Of a stretch of 64,000 bases of DNA, positions 35,206 to 45,477 are shown piece by piece. Source of the DNA: Linnemannia elongata (lineage: Eukaryota > Mortierellomycota > Mortierellomycetes > Mortierellales > Mortierellaceae). The notes beneath the pieces were generated by a model. It was given only the letters and a program-made list of their open reading frames with translations. It was not told the origin of the DNA and did no database searches. Position 1 is the stretch's first letter, and every line of letters begins with the position of its first letter. Location of the stretch: NCBI GenBank assembly GCA_036320915.1, contig JAXBDG010000020.1, forward strand, positions 806,001 to 870,000, written 5' to 3'. The position numbers and the translations under genes were made by a program.

Positions 35206-35517
35206 ATGGTCCGCGATATCAAATCCACAACCGAGTTCCAGACACTCATCGCCTCCGGTCGTAAGGTCGTCGTCCACTTCCAAAAGTCTCTCGCCGAACC
35301 CTGCCTCCGATTTGTCCCCAAGTTTGAGGCCTTCTCACAGGATCATGAAGGCATCGAGTTTGTCGCGGTCGATATCGACTTGCTCCCCGAAGTTGCGAGG
35401 GGTGCGGGGATTGAGGCGATCCCAACGGTCATGGCGTATGAGGGGAAGAGGGTTGTCCATTGGCATGTTGGTGGTGCGGCTGATGATCTCCAGTACCTCA
35501 TCGAGCGCTTTGATTGA
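35206..35517 (+). CDS. Thioredoxin-fold protein lacking the catalytic CxxC
   Basis: A single exon of 103 aa, the usual thioredoxin length. The fold signatures are present: VVVHFQKSLAEPCLRFVPKF in place of the active-site strand and helix, a D after the third strand (FVAVDIDLLPEVA), the cis-Pro loop (EAIPTVMAY) and a final helix. The WCGPC motif reads LAEPC, so the nucleophilic Cys (position 30) is Ala and only the resolving Cys33 remains; it is the sole Cys in the protein. It cannot run the normal dithiol cycle. It may be a chaperone-like, monothiol or regulatory relative. AATAAA and a 25-base A tract follow the stop. Confidence 0.85.
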   Translation: MVRDIKSTTEFQTLIASGRKVVVHFQKSLAEPCLRFVPKFEAFSQDHEGIEFVAVDIDLLPEVARGAGIEAIPTVMAYEGKRVVHWHVGGAADDLQYLIERFD

Positions 35518-35619
35518 TGGTTAGAGGTGTCCTACCTGCCTGCCTGCCTAGCTCTGCATTGCTTTCGCCTTCTCGTTTTTATCTTTTCATTCTGGTTTAG
35601 TTGTTGAAAAAACGCAGGA

Positions 35620-35684
35620 AATAAAACACCATGCTCTCCCATGATGTTTGTCATTGTGCAAAAAAAAAAAAAAAAAAAAAAAAA
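35620..35684 (+). terminator. Poly(A) signal followed by a genomic A25 tract
   Basis: AATAAA at about 35620-35625 lies 35 nt before an uninterrupted run of 25 A (35660-35684). The spacing is what a polyadenylated transcript would show, so the tract may be a trace of reverse transcription or just a homopolymer. Confidence 0.5.
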
Positions 35685-37039
35685 TTGCGTGAAGAGATGG
35701 TTTTTTTGTCGTCAAATGTTCAAAACTGATGCTCTTTTCTTGTCAAACGACAGATTTACCTGCCTTGAGGGTACCTGAGAGCAATCGCAATTACTATGAG
35801 CTGACGTCTTGTTGCAAAGTTGTCACTTTTGGTGGCAACTATGGTTAACCAAGGATGAGATTGTGAGCAAAAAACGATCGCGTCCCTTCGAGTTGCATCT
35901 ATGCCGCAAACAAACTAGTGGAATGAACGGTTCTTTATATAGGTTAAAACAATACTCGCTTGATGGTGACCATGTCTCTTATAAAGAACCTGAAACAATC
36001 GCCACGTTACATTTCTCAAACCATAGTTATGTTCCTTGTTCATGGTTACTTTTGCGTATTAAAAGACATGTTCTCTAGCATTCGCTCCTCAGGCTCTCGT
36101 TGGTGCTCGCCTACTCATCTCTCCATCCGTTTCTTCTCTCTTCCTCCGTGTTTCGGACGCGTCGTAAGTGGTGGATGGGTTGGTTACGTATTGTGGGCGG
36201 ACCGTTGGTGGCGATTACGACTTCTTCCATGACGACTCGAGTGTTGGATGTCTGGGTGGGAGTGGGGGCTTTGAGTGAGAGAGTAGGAGAACTGAAATAC
36301 AAAAGTAGGTTTCCGTCATAGCATTAGGGCTAATAAAAAGGCGTTTGTCCCATATGTTCGTGTCCAGGGATCAAATGCAGTCCAGCTTGTCTCAATCAAA
36401 AACGCATCCTGTTTGTCTATCCGTCGCGTGAGGTCTTAGCGCCAGAGGGCCTATCTTCATCATCTTCTCTTGAAGGCAACGACAACAACAACGACAACGA
36501 AAACGACAGCGACAAAATAGCGACTGATCCTCACAACGTTTCTCGCTTTTCCCGATGATCCATGAGACACTGATCACAGAAGGATAGAGGCGAAAATAAA
36601 AAGGAAAAAAACGACACCACTGATATCGTTACAACAATGTACAGTGCTGTGAGTGAAGATCAAAGAGAAACATAACAAAGAAAGGTTGAACGGTGCGAAT
36701 GAACTGCAGGAACGTGTCTACCAAAGTCACATTAAAGAGAGCAACTCCTCACGCAAGTAGTATGTCCACTTGAAAAAACGTTTTTCTAGTGTTTTATCAA
36801 ACCATTGATTTGTTCCAGGTAGCTCCTGAAGGACTTTAATAGACTCATTCGAGGGGTGATCTGAAGTCTGAAGAGGTATGCGAAAAGAACTATAAGACGC
36901 GTGATAGCGCGAGGCAAAAAAAAAAAGAGGCTACTCTTTTGGCCATGCGTCCACGCATTGGAGGGAGTGAAAATTGCTCACACTTTTTTGACATCTTTCT
37001 CCTTAAGCTCTTCTCCACAACCAACAAACACCCACTACC
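35685..37039. other. Intergenic region, no gene recognised
   Basis: Short frames only. A tandem ACGACAACAAC-type run occurs at 36478-36512. The last ~80 bp before 37040 (CTT-rich, then CAACCAACAAACACC) look like the leader of the decayed F-box gene that follows. Confidence 0.4.
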
Positions 37040-37593
37040 ATGTCTAAACCCAATCCTACACTCATCAACAGGACCGCTGCTAAAACTGCGACAACGCTCC
37101 CGGAACTTGTTGCAGTCATTGGACAGCACCTCACCCACCCCGTATGACTACGGTAAGGAGATACTCTTCTCGGGCACTTCGTTTTCCAAAATGAATACTC
37201 CGGTCTCTGTGGTCTCCATTGTCGCTTTGATTTCTGCATCTCTGGAAGCTTCCAGATGTTTTCGCGCCTGCCAAAATTGAAAGAACTGTCGATCAAGAAG
37301 GGTGTTCTCGAGCAGCCGTAGAAGGTTTTGATGGAGGTCATAGATGCAGAGGTCCTATTTCCGAAATTGACGTTCCTGATGGTGAATTGAACCTGGGCAG
37401 ATGAGAACAGGAGTGTTGCCTAGCTTGTGAGTTTGCTTCCAGGACTGAGGCGATTCTGGAATCTCAATTTGCGAAAGGAAGTAAGGGAGGGGCTGTGGAT
37501 GGGTGTTATGATCGAGATGAGATGTACTATTATCGTGCTGAGAATGGGAGAGTTGAGACATGGAGAAGACGCAGGGAAGGTGAGGAGCACTAG
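37040..37593 (+). pseudogene. Decayed F-box gene (relic of the duplicated unit)
   Basis: The ATG at 37040 opens a 35-codon frame containing a clear half F-box, LPELVAVIGQHLTHPV, then stops at TGA 37145. Pieces of the same gene continue in other frames. FSRLPKLKELSIKKGVLEQP lies at about 37255-37320, and a tail reading TWRRRREGEEH ends at TAG 37591-37593. The tail matches the end of the F-box gene at 54640 (EWRRRRAKDEEN), and this locus holds the same position relative to the downstream NLR gene. About half of the gene has been deleted. Confidence 0.75.
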
Positions 37594-38726
37594 ATGCTGT
37601 AAGAAATAAAAGCAAACAAATCAAGCAAGGCCAACAAAGTAAGATGGGATGCGTAGGTCGCTTTTTACCTTCTTCAGGTGGGCGAATCGAACCAATGCAA
37701 ATTTACACTATGCTCCATGCTCCTTGCTCCATGCTCCATGCTCTATGCACGAGCATTCTTTGGTCTTTTCCCCCCCTATTTTCATTTTCTCTTCCATTCA
37801 GCCTCATTCGACATCTTCATTCCTTCACATTTGCTGAATCACCTTTCGCTCATTGCTATTCTGCATTCGGAATCAGCTCTCACCGAAGAGGAACAGCGAC
37901 GCGACAGACCCGACGGACACCTTCTCTTTTCCATACGCACTCACACAAACACTGAGCTAAAACCACAGCGGCAAAAAAAATAAATAAAAAAAATACAAAA
38001 AAAATACAAAAAAAATATCCCTCCTGACCTTTTCTCTCTCTCAGCACCCGTCAGATTACACACCAAGCACCCTTCGCACTCCTCCTCACCGACCCCAGTC
38101 CTCTGAAGTACAAACCAACCATCCAAGAAAACATAGCCAAAAGGAAAGCAACAACTCCCTCCTGTAACAGTAAGTCAGAGAACAACAGGTGGCTCAAATG
38201 GCGAAGGGAATCTCATGCTGTATAACATGGCTCACCTGTCTCCGCCACTTTCATACAAACTATCGTTATAGACAGTCGGTCTATCTCAATAATTCCGTTT
38301 GATCCCCTCTCAGCGAAGGAGCGACAAACGAATAAATAACAAGAAACGCTACCCCATCAATAAGTAAGCCGCCCCTCCTTTCCTCACACAAGCGTGTGCG
38401 TCTCTTAGGCGAGGCGAGATCATTCAAAAAGAAAGAAAGCGGCGCATGCACGTATGCATTCGTTCGTACCAATCATCAATCTTTTTTTTTTTTTTTTTTT
38501 TTTCCTCCGCGTAGCATTGACCATCGATCCCGATCTAGACCCTGGACCGATCCACACCATCGGCGATTCCATCACATTTTGAACCAATTACACACAAGTC
38601 AAGTCAGGGGTAAGAATCATTAGAAATAACATTTGGCGTAACGCCCGATCTCGTCAGTTTTCTCCTCGGCATAATCATACACTACGGTGACTGACAATCT
38701 GTCTTGGCCTCTAGATCTCTCTTACC
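37594..38726 (+). promoter_or_regulatory. Upstream region and 5' UTR intron of NLR copy 1
   Basis: No coding sequence. It holds GCTCCAT tandem units (about 37712-37746), A-rich runs near 37972-38020, a 22-base T run (38482-38503), and a probable 5' UTR intron at 38610-38714 (GGGG|GTAAGA to CTCTAG) ending 12 bp before the ATG. The same intron is present upstream of copy 2 (56886-56990). The T run is absent there. Confidence 0.55.
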
Positions 38727-41700
38727 ATGACCAACGATATCCTCGAGCACTTCGACCCTCATGATACCAATAAAGTCTTTGACTCCACCATGCTCGCCCT
38801 CAAGAAGACCGGCAGCTTGCGCAGTCCCCTGGACATGTCTGGCCAAGATGGCTCGCCCAGACCTTTACTCGCTGTTCGCGGTGTCTCCCTTGATGTATTC
38901 CCTGAGAATGTCCCTAAGCCAGCCATCAAGACCGAGCTACCTCGCCCTCAGCAGCGCATCGAGAGAACAGATCAGTTGGTTTATTGCAGCACCCTGTTGC
39001 TGCAGAACTCACTCCTCTTGTCCTCCACTGAGCAGGGCCCTCCTCTTGACAAGGATGAGCTGGCCTGGCTGGCGCAGATGAAGAAGGACCCGATAGAAGA
39101 GGATCGACTGCAGTGGATTGCGACTCGTATGGTGGACAGGTTCATCCAGGAGGGCATTAAGGATTCCACCGAAATCACCGAGATCGTCTCACTTGGGCCC
39201 ATCCTGCAGAAAGAGCCTTACCGCAAGCTGTTATCCTCCTTCATCAAGGAGTTTGACGATTCTCAGCTTCTGGACGTTGGCATGCTCCAAGGTCTTGTCC
39301 ATTTGGTCCAATCCGCCACACCAGGCTACCTTGTCTCCGATGACCTAATCAAAATCCTCAGCATTCTCAAGATCCAACTGCAAGGCACTCACCAACAGTC
39401 ATCTGAATGGTCCTACCGCCTCACCTTGGCTATCTCCAGAGTCCTTGATGTTATGGCCGACCACAAGGTCCAGGACCTGGATAAAGTTCTTGAGCACGAA
39501 CCTCTGTCTGAGGTCTTGTCAGGGTTGAAGGGCAGCACAGATCCTTACATCATGTACCAAGCCTGCTATGCCTTTCAAGCCCTACAGTATGTTCCTGACG
39601 ACGAGACAGTCTTGCAAGCAGTCTTGCGATACTCGCGAGGTGTGGTGGATGGTGTAGTCAAGATTACGGCACTGGGCAAGTTGGATCTGGGGTCAATGCT
39701 CGGAGGACTGGGGAATCTGCAGAAGGCAGTGGGCGACATGATCGATGTCGCAGGGACTGCTTACGAAGGAGTGAGTTCCTTGATGGAGAGCGGTCAAGGC
39801 GTCATGGAGAGTTTGAAGGAGAGGCACGGAGCTGGCAATAAGAGACCCTGGTATGCCGCCATCCGTGCCGCTTATGCTCTTGCAGAAGCTGGCCAGCTGA
39901 AGGATCTCAACCTTTTGATCTGCGAGGCCCCTTGTCGTCACGACCCTTTGTTCCAGTGGGGTATCTGCCAGTTGCTGGGCGAGATTGCGATCGATCACCT
40001 GTGGCCTGTTGCTTCACGTCAGCGAGCCACTGAATTACTCGGTCGTCTCTACAAGGAGGATCCAAACTGGGCCTTGGATGAAAGCGTCAAGGCGTGGATG
40101 CTGACCATCATCGGCAATCTGGGATCCACTGACAACCAGAAGGTTGCCGCCAGTGCAATAGTTCTGAAGCAGGAGCTCGCTTCAGATGACACCCCTACAA
40201 CCAACTGCCCTTACCCATTGCGGTCTCGTCTGCCGATCCCAGCCACGTCCCCGATTCTTACCAAGGTCCAGGGCATCCCTGACCTCGAGTACGAGTTGTA
40301 CAGGCTCCGACTACAGCGGCTCCAAGAATACGACGAACGAGCGGTTTACGTCCTTCCTCAAGCCAAACCGTCACTCTTGGCCAAGGACGGTGAACGATTT
40401 CCTCTGATGGAGAAAGTGTTGGAGTTTCTTGCGAGTGATTATCAAGTCATGTTGATCTTGGGCGACTCTGGTTCCGGAAAGTCGACGTTCAATAGACATC
40501 TAGAGCATCTGCTTTGGAAAGAATACAAGCGAGGTGGGTCAATCCCACTTTTCATCAACTTGCCTGCTATTGAGGATCCTCAGTACGACATGGTCAACAA
40601 GCAGCTGCAGTCTCTCAACTTTGACGAAGCTCAGATTATGGAGCTCAAGTTACATCGCCAACTCGTGCTCATTTGCGACGGATACGACGAGAGCCAGCAA
40701 CTCGTCAACCTCCACAAGGCCAATGCTCTCAACCAGCCCGGTCAGTGGAACACCAAGATGGTTATTTGCTGCAGATCTCAGTACCTCGGACCATCCTACC
40801 AAGACCGCTTCAAGCCTCAGTCCACCGATCGATACAAGGCGGCCCCTCAGAACGTCTTCCAGGAAGCCGTCATCGCTCCTTTCTCTATCGAACAGATCCA
40901 CAACTATATCGAGCAGTATGTCCCTCTCGAGCCAAGAACCTGGAGCACCCAAGACTACATGGACAAGTTGACTACGATCCCCAACCTTATGGATCTGGTC
41001 AAGAACCCGTTCCTCCTCTTTCTCGCACTCGAGGCACTTCCCGATGTCATCAAGGGCTACCAAGACCTGTCCACGATCAATATTGTCCGTATCCAGCTCT
41101 ATGACATCTTCGTCGACCACTGGCTCAATGTCAACAAACGACGGCTCCGAAACAGCCACTTGTCCAAGCAAGATTCCGATATATTGGAGATGCTAGAGGA
41201 GGCAGGCTTTGAGGAGATGGGAGTCGACTACTCTACAAAGCTAGCATCAGCGATATTTGAGAACCAGAACGGAAAGGCTGTCGTCAAGTATCTCCATCTC
41301 AAGGACAAGACCACGTGGAAAGCTGAGTATTTTGGTCTGGATCCGGAGGTCAGGCTATTGCGAGAGGTTTCACCATTAACTCGTTCCGGCAGTTTCTTCC
41401 AGTTTCTTCATCGGTCGATGTTGGAGTACTTTTTTTCCTGCACCGTTGTCGGTTCTAGTACACTTGAGCATGACGACAATTGCTCTCATCAAGCCACCTC
41501 CGATGCCACCCAGACCCAAGTGCTCAACCTTGACTGCCCCTTGTTCTCGCGCAATCTTCTTGAGGAGCCCGCCGTTATACAGTTCCTCAGCGAGCGAGTG
41601 CAGAAGAACCCTGCCTTCAAGGATCAGCTCCTCGAGGTCATTGAGCGGTCCAAGACTGATGCCTCCTTTGCCATCGTCACCGCCGCTGCCAACGCCATGA

Positions 41701-44090
41701 CCATCCTGGTCAGAGCAGGTATGATCTTTCATCAACATGATTTCCGAGGTATTCGGATTCCAGGCGCTGATCTTTCCGGCGGGCAGTTTGATTCGGCTCA
41801 GTTCCAAGGAGCCGACCTTACAGGTGTCAATCTTGGGATGAGCTGGCTACGCAAGGCTGACTTCAGCAACGCGCGAATGGAGGGTGTTCAGTTCGGAGAG
41901 CTGCCTTACCTAAAGGAAACCGACCGTGTCTGGACTTGTTTGTATTCGCCTCAAAATAAGATGCTAGCAGTCGGTCTGGAAGGTGGTGGCCTGGAGTTGT
42001 ACAACACATCGACCTGGAGGAAGATTCGCTCGCTTTCGGGACATAATGGCGACCTGAGGTGTTTGAGCTTTTCAATTGATGGCGAGCGATTAGTATCTGG
42101 AAGTACCGACAAAACAGTGCGAGTATGGAATTGTAACAGCGGTGGTCCTCCTGTGATTATGAGCGGCCATGAGGAATGTGTTGCGACGGTGGTGTTTTCT
42201 CCTTGTGGCAAGTATGTTGCATCGGGAAGCGTGAAAGGGGTGGTGCGATTATGGGACCCGGTGACTGGAGAACCACTGTTTATATTAGAGGGTCATACAG
42301 GCGGTATCAATACCGTCAAGTTCACTCCAGATGGACGCCAACTTGCTGCGTGCAGTGATGACGGAACGATTCGATTCTGGGATGCAGGGACAGGAGCAGA
42401 GCCAGGGGATTTCTGGGAGTTGGGCCTTGGGCCTGTTATGTGTCTCGCCATTTCACCGAATGACCAGCAAATCGTAACTGGGCATCTAGATGGCAATCTG
42501 AGGTTTTGGAATCTTATGTCTAGGACACCAGGTCCTGTCTTACGCGGTCACTCAGCTATGGCGTTGTGTATCTCGTTTTCCACCGATGGCCAACGAATAG
42601 CTTCTGCCAGCGCTGACTCCACAGTTAGACTCTGGGATGCATCTGCAAACACTCTCATCTCCATGTACAGCACCTCAAGGCCGGTCTTCAATGTGTCCTT
42701 CTCGTCAGATGATCTAACTCTCGCTCTGGCTGATGGCTCCAACAAGATCCGCATATGGGATGGAAGCTCCAATGGATCCAGCGTCGGCCAGCCTGGACAT
42801 TCATCCTCCGTCATGTCGATCGCCTACTTACCTACTGGAGAGTCTATTCTTTCTGGCGGCCTGGACAAAACTGTGCGGCAGTGGGACGCTCATACAGGTG
42901 CTCTAGAATGCACCCATGTTCTTAAAGGTCGTCCGAATGAGATGATGTTCTTACAAGGGCTTTCACCGGACCTCCAGCATACGGCTTACTGCTTTGATGA
43001 GACGATTCTGTTGCAGGACTTCCAAACCGGGGTCGTTAACTTTGTCCTGGAAGGTCATACCAAGGATGTAGAAACGTTCGCCCACTCACAATGTTGTCGG
43101 TGGATCGCATCTGCGAGTGAGGACAGGAGCGTACGCTTATGGGACCTGCATAATGGTGGACAAAGTTATGTTCTATCTGAGACGGATGCCGAGTTCAATG
43201 CTGCATCTGATGAAGATGAGCCTGATGCTGAGTCTGAGGATAATGGGCCTGGTAATGAGCCTGATGTTGATGAACCTGATGATGGTGAACCTGATGTTGA
43301 TGAGCCTGATGATGATGAGCCTGAAGCCGAGTCTGAGGGCGATGAGCCATCTCCAAAGGCCTTAACATTTACATCGACAGGACTCAGGCTTGCGGTTGGT
43401 TTTAACGATGGCGCAGTTAACATATACGACACTCAGTCAAAGGAACTCTTGACGACAACAACTATCAAGGATCAAGGAGTCAGTGCGTTGGCCTACTCAC
43501 CAAATAATCAAGAGCTCGCCATTGGTTTCACCGACGGAGTTTTAGTCTTTTGGGACCTCTATTCGGACGAGCCTGGCAATACCCTAAATTCCGGAAGTAC
43601 CGCTGTCCATTGTATCGCCTATTCCCCCTGGAAGGATTGGTTCGCTTTTGGAAGTGAGGATTGGAGGGTTCATCTTTGCCGGCGCCGCCTGTCGCAGTCG
43701 GAGTCAAGTGATGTGGAGGCATCGTGGCTTGTTGTATATGTTGTTGAGGGGTTTTTGCGCTGGGTTAGGGACATTGCCTGGAACCCTGCTGTTCGAAACG
43801 AGTTTGTCACTGGTTGCGGGGATCGGTCTGTTCGTGTTTGGCGGATCTTAGATGGAGATAATGGTGGTAATGGTTCAGTCTCTGTTGAATTGGTCTGGGG
43901 CTCTAACATTTGCATGCTCAGCGCGGCGGGTATGAAGCTTGATGGTGTGGTTGGTCTGGATGCTGGTAATCGAAGACTGCTCATACAACGCGGTGCTGTC
44001 GGCGATTTCTTGGCCTTTGAGAGGGATCAAAAGAATGTAGGATCCGATGGCGTCTTGGAGGTTGCAGGTGAAGTTGGGTTAAAAGAATGA
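38727..44090 (+). CDS. ARM-NACHT-pentapeptide-WD40 protein (NLR/STAND-type), copy 1
   Basis: A single coding exon of 1787 aa. Residues ~80-490 are helical ARM/HEAT-like repeats. The NACHT-type NTPase follows, with Walker A GDSGSGKST at 579-587 and Walker B LVLICDGYDES about 72 residues on, then helical winged-helix/arc regions (NPFLLFLALEALPDVI). Pentapeptide-like repeats lie at ~1007-1058 (IPGADLSGGQFDSAQFQGAD), then at least twelve WD40 repeats from ~1064 to ~1740 (SGSTDKTVRVWN, ASASADSTVRLWD, SGGLDKTVRQWD, SASEDRSVRLWD). An acidic Asp/Glu/Pro insert (~1488-1540) splits the propeller region. STAND NTPases of this plan act as signal-activated switches, and in fungi some control self/non-self recognition. 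The role here is inferred. The start is the ATG just after a 5' UTR intron. Confidence 0.9.
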   Translation: MTNDILEHFDPHDTNKVFDSTMLALKKTGSLRSPLDMSGQDGSPRPLLAVRGVSLDVFPENVPKPAIKTELPRPQQRIERTDQLVYCSTLLLQNSLLLSSTEQGPPLDKDELAWLAQMKKDPIEEDRLQWIATRMVDRFIQEGIKDSTEITEIVSLGPILQKEPYRKLLSSFIKEFDDSQLLDVGMLQGLVHLVQSATPGYLVSDDLIKILSILKIQLQGTHQQSSEWSYRLTLAISRVLDVMADHKVQDLDKVLEHEPLSEVLSGLKGSTDPYIMYQACYAFQALQYVPDDETVLQAVLRYSRGVVDGVVKITALGKLDLGSMLGGLGNLQKAVGDMIDVAGTAYEGVSSLMESGQGVMESLKERHGAGNKRPWYAAIRAAYALAEAGQLKDLNLLICEAPCRHDPLFQWGICQLLGEIAIDHLWPVASRQRATELLGRLYKEDPNWALDESVKAWMLTIIGNLGSTDNQKVAASAIVLKQELASDDTPTTNCPYPLRSRLPIPATSPILTKVQGIPDLEYELYRLRLQRLQEYDERAVYVLPQAKPSLLAKDGERFPLMEKVLEFLASDYQVMLILGDSGSGKSTFNRHLEHLLWKEYKRGGSIPLFINLPAIEDPQYDMVNKQLQSLNFDEAQIMELKLHRQLVLICDGYDESQQLVNLHKANALNQPGQWNTKMVICCRSQYLGPSYQDRFKPQSTDRYKAAPQNVFQEAVIAPFSIEQIHNYIEQYVPLEPRTWSTQDYMDKLTTIPNLMDLVKNPFLLFLALEALPDVIKGYQDLSTINIVRIQLYDIFVDHWLNVNKRRLRNSHLSKQDSDILEMLEEAGFEEMGVDYSTKLASAIFENQNGKAVVKYLHLKDKTTWKAEYFGLDPEVRLLREVSPLTRSGSFFQFLHRSMLEYFFSCTVVGSSTLEHDDNCSHQATSDATQTQVLNLDCPLFSRNLLEEPAVIQFLSERVQKNPAFKDQLLEVIERSKTDASFAIVTAAANAMTILVRAGMIFHQHDFRGIRIPGADLSGGQFDSAQFQGADLTGVNLGMSWLRKADFSNARMEGVQFGELPYLKETDRVWTCLYSPQNKMLAVGLEGGGLELYNTSTWRKIRSLSGHNGDLRCLSFSIDGERLVSGSTDKTVRVWNCNSGGPPVIMSGHEECVATVVFSPCGKYVASGSVKGVVRLWDPVTGEPLFILEGHTGGINTVKFTPDGRQLAACSDDGTIRFWDAGTGAEPGDFWELGLGPVMCLAISPNDQQIVTGHLDGNLRFWNLMSRTPGPVLRGHSAMALCISFSTDGQRIASASADSTVRLWDASANTLISMYSTSRPVFNVSFSSDDLTLALADGSNKIRIWDGSSNGSSVGQPGHSSSVMSIAYLPTGESILSGGLDKTVRQWDAHTGALECTHVLKGRPNEMMFLQGLSPDLQHTAYCFDETILLQDFQTGVVNFVLEGHTKDVETFAHSQCCRWIASASEDRSVRLWDLHNGGQSYVLSETDAEFNAASDEDEPDAESEDNGPGNEPDVDEPDDGEPDVDEPDDDEPEAESEGDEPSPKALTFTSTGLRLAVGFNDGAVNIYDTQSKELLTTTTIKDQGVSALAYSPNNQELAIGFTDGVLVFWDLYSDEPGNTLNSGSTAVHCIAYSPWKDWFAFGSEDWRVHLCRRRLSQSESSDVEASWLVVYVVEGFLRWVRDIAWNPAVRNEFVTGCGDRSVRVWRILDGDNGGNGSVSVELVWGSNICMLSAAGMKLDGVVGLDAGNRRLLIQRGAVGDFLAFERDQKNVGSDGVLEVAGEVGLKE
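43205..43345 (+). repeat. Degenerate repeat coding an acidic DEPD-type insert
   Basis: Short units like GATGATGAGCCTGATGTT encode a run of Glu, Pro, Asp inside the WD40 region. The same array, apparently identical, is in copy 2 at 61478-61618. Confidence 0.75.
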
Positions 44091-45477
44091 CTTAGCGAAG
44101 GCTTTCATTCGCAAAAAGACGGAGAGGTGGAGCCCGAGAGCTAGTTAAAGGATATTAGAGGTGTCTCTTTTTTCTTTGAACATACAAAATCATCTCTTCC
44201 TTAATCCACTCCACTTCTCGCAGAGTAGAAAGAAAAGAATTCCATGACCATAGTGGTCTAGGATATGAATAGAAAGATGAGATTGGTCACCGCATCCGGG
44301 TAATGCATGGAGTAGGGAGACGACAAAATCACATGTAATGCTAGACTTGGATTCTTTGGATACCCAATGTACTAATTATGGGAGAAGTTGCTTCTTTGAT
44401 GTGACTTTGGTACACAATTTCCTCCAGTTCAACCTTTTCTTTGTTTCGTTTCTCTTTATTCTCTCTCTGCCCTGTAAATTGATGTAACGGTGTCGGTGGT
44501 GTTGTTTCTTTCTTTTTTGTTTTCGCTTTAATCCTAGTGCGAGCGTGTGTCTCATTGATCGCCAAGAAAAGCGAGATAGGTTGTGGAGATCGGGCGCTAT
44601 TTTGTCTTTGTCGTTGTCGGTGTTATAACTTTGAAGAGAAGGAAAAAACATATGTCTTTCATATGATCTTGTGGCTGGTAGAGGGAACACTATGACAACT
44701 GTCGCTCACGCAGTGGTAAAGAGAACATCCATCTCCAAAAAGTCACCTCATACAGGTGCAAGATGGGGATGAAAATAGGCCTTCTGGGTCAAGAATTCAC
44801 AAACGCGACAAGGAGTCAAATTGGATGCGTTTTGATTGAGATAAACTGGATTTTGATCTCTTGGACGCGGGTATATTTGATAAACGCGTTTTGTTGGTAT
44901 CATTGATAAGATGGCAAAGCGTTGTCACGCACCAGAAGGACAGGTATAAATACCCCCCGCTTCACCACTTTCTTTGTTTTTCCTTTCTTTCTTCTTTCTT
45001 CTTTTTTTGTTATATTTTCTTTTTTTTTCTTTTGTCTGCTTTCTTTCCTATCTTTCTTCCTTTTATTTTTAACCCTCTATCTCCATCTCCTGCCCCCCCC
45101 CCTTTTTTTTTCTCTTGGTTCCTTTCTTCATCTTTTGGTCAATTATGAGAACTTGTGTGCCACTCTGAGCGAGTAAACAGCAGTCACGTTAGCCGATAGC
45201 AGTCACGTATAGCCGACATCGTAGGATCAAAAAGAAAAGTCGCTTGAACGCTTGGCTGCCACAAACCAGCTACGCTACACTGGAGATCGTCACGTACAAC
45301 TTCCATCAAATCGAGGAATTACCTCCGAAATCAACAGCAACCAGTCTGGCGAACTTTCTTATGAAAGGCTCTTCTTGTGCCAAGAGTACTGTAAATAAGC
45401 AGATTATAGAAAAGCACATATCATAGAGGCAATACATTGAAGAATCATCCAGTGGTGAAAAGTGGACAGTCAGACAT
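44091..45477. other. Intergenic region between NLR copy 1 and the methyltransferase
   Basis: No convincing gene. It has a T-rich pyrimidine tract (44970-45125, with C10T9) and a short direct repeat AGCAGTCACGT at about 45179 and 45200. Some frames of ~100 codons are basic and low complexity, and I do not call them. The whole stretch recurs unchanged in copy 2. Confidence 0.45.

Noticed and set aside
37700..37750. CRISPR-like short repeats (GCTCCAT units)
   Set aside because: Units are 7 bp, head to tail with no spacers, in a eukaryotic genome; a simple tandem repeat.
44376..44690. 104-codon basic minus-strand frame, also present in the duplicate
   Set aside because: Conserved only because the whole region is duplicated without change; low complexity Lys/Arg and no recognised domain.
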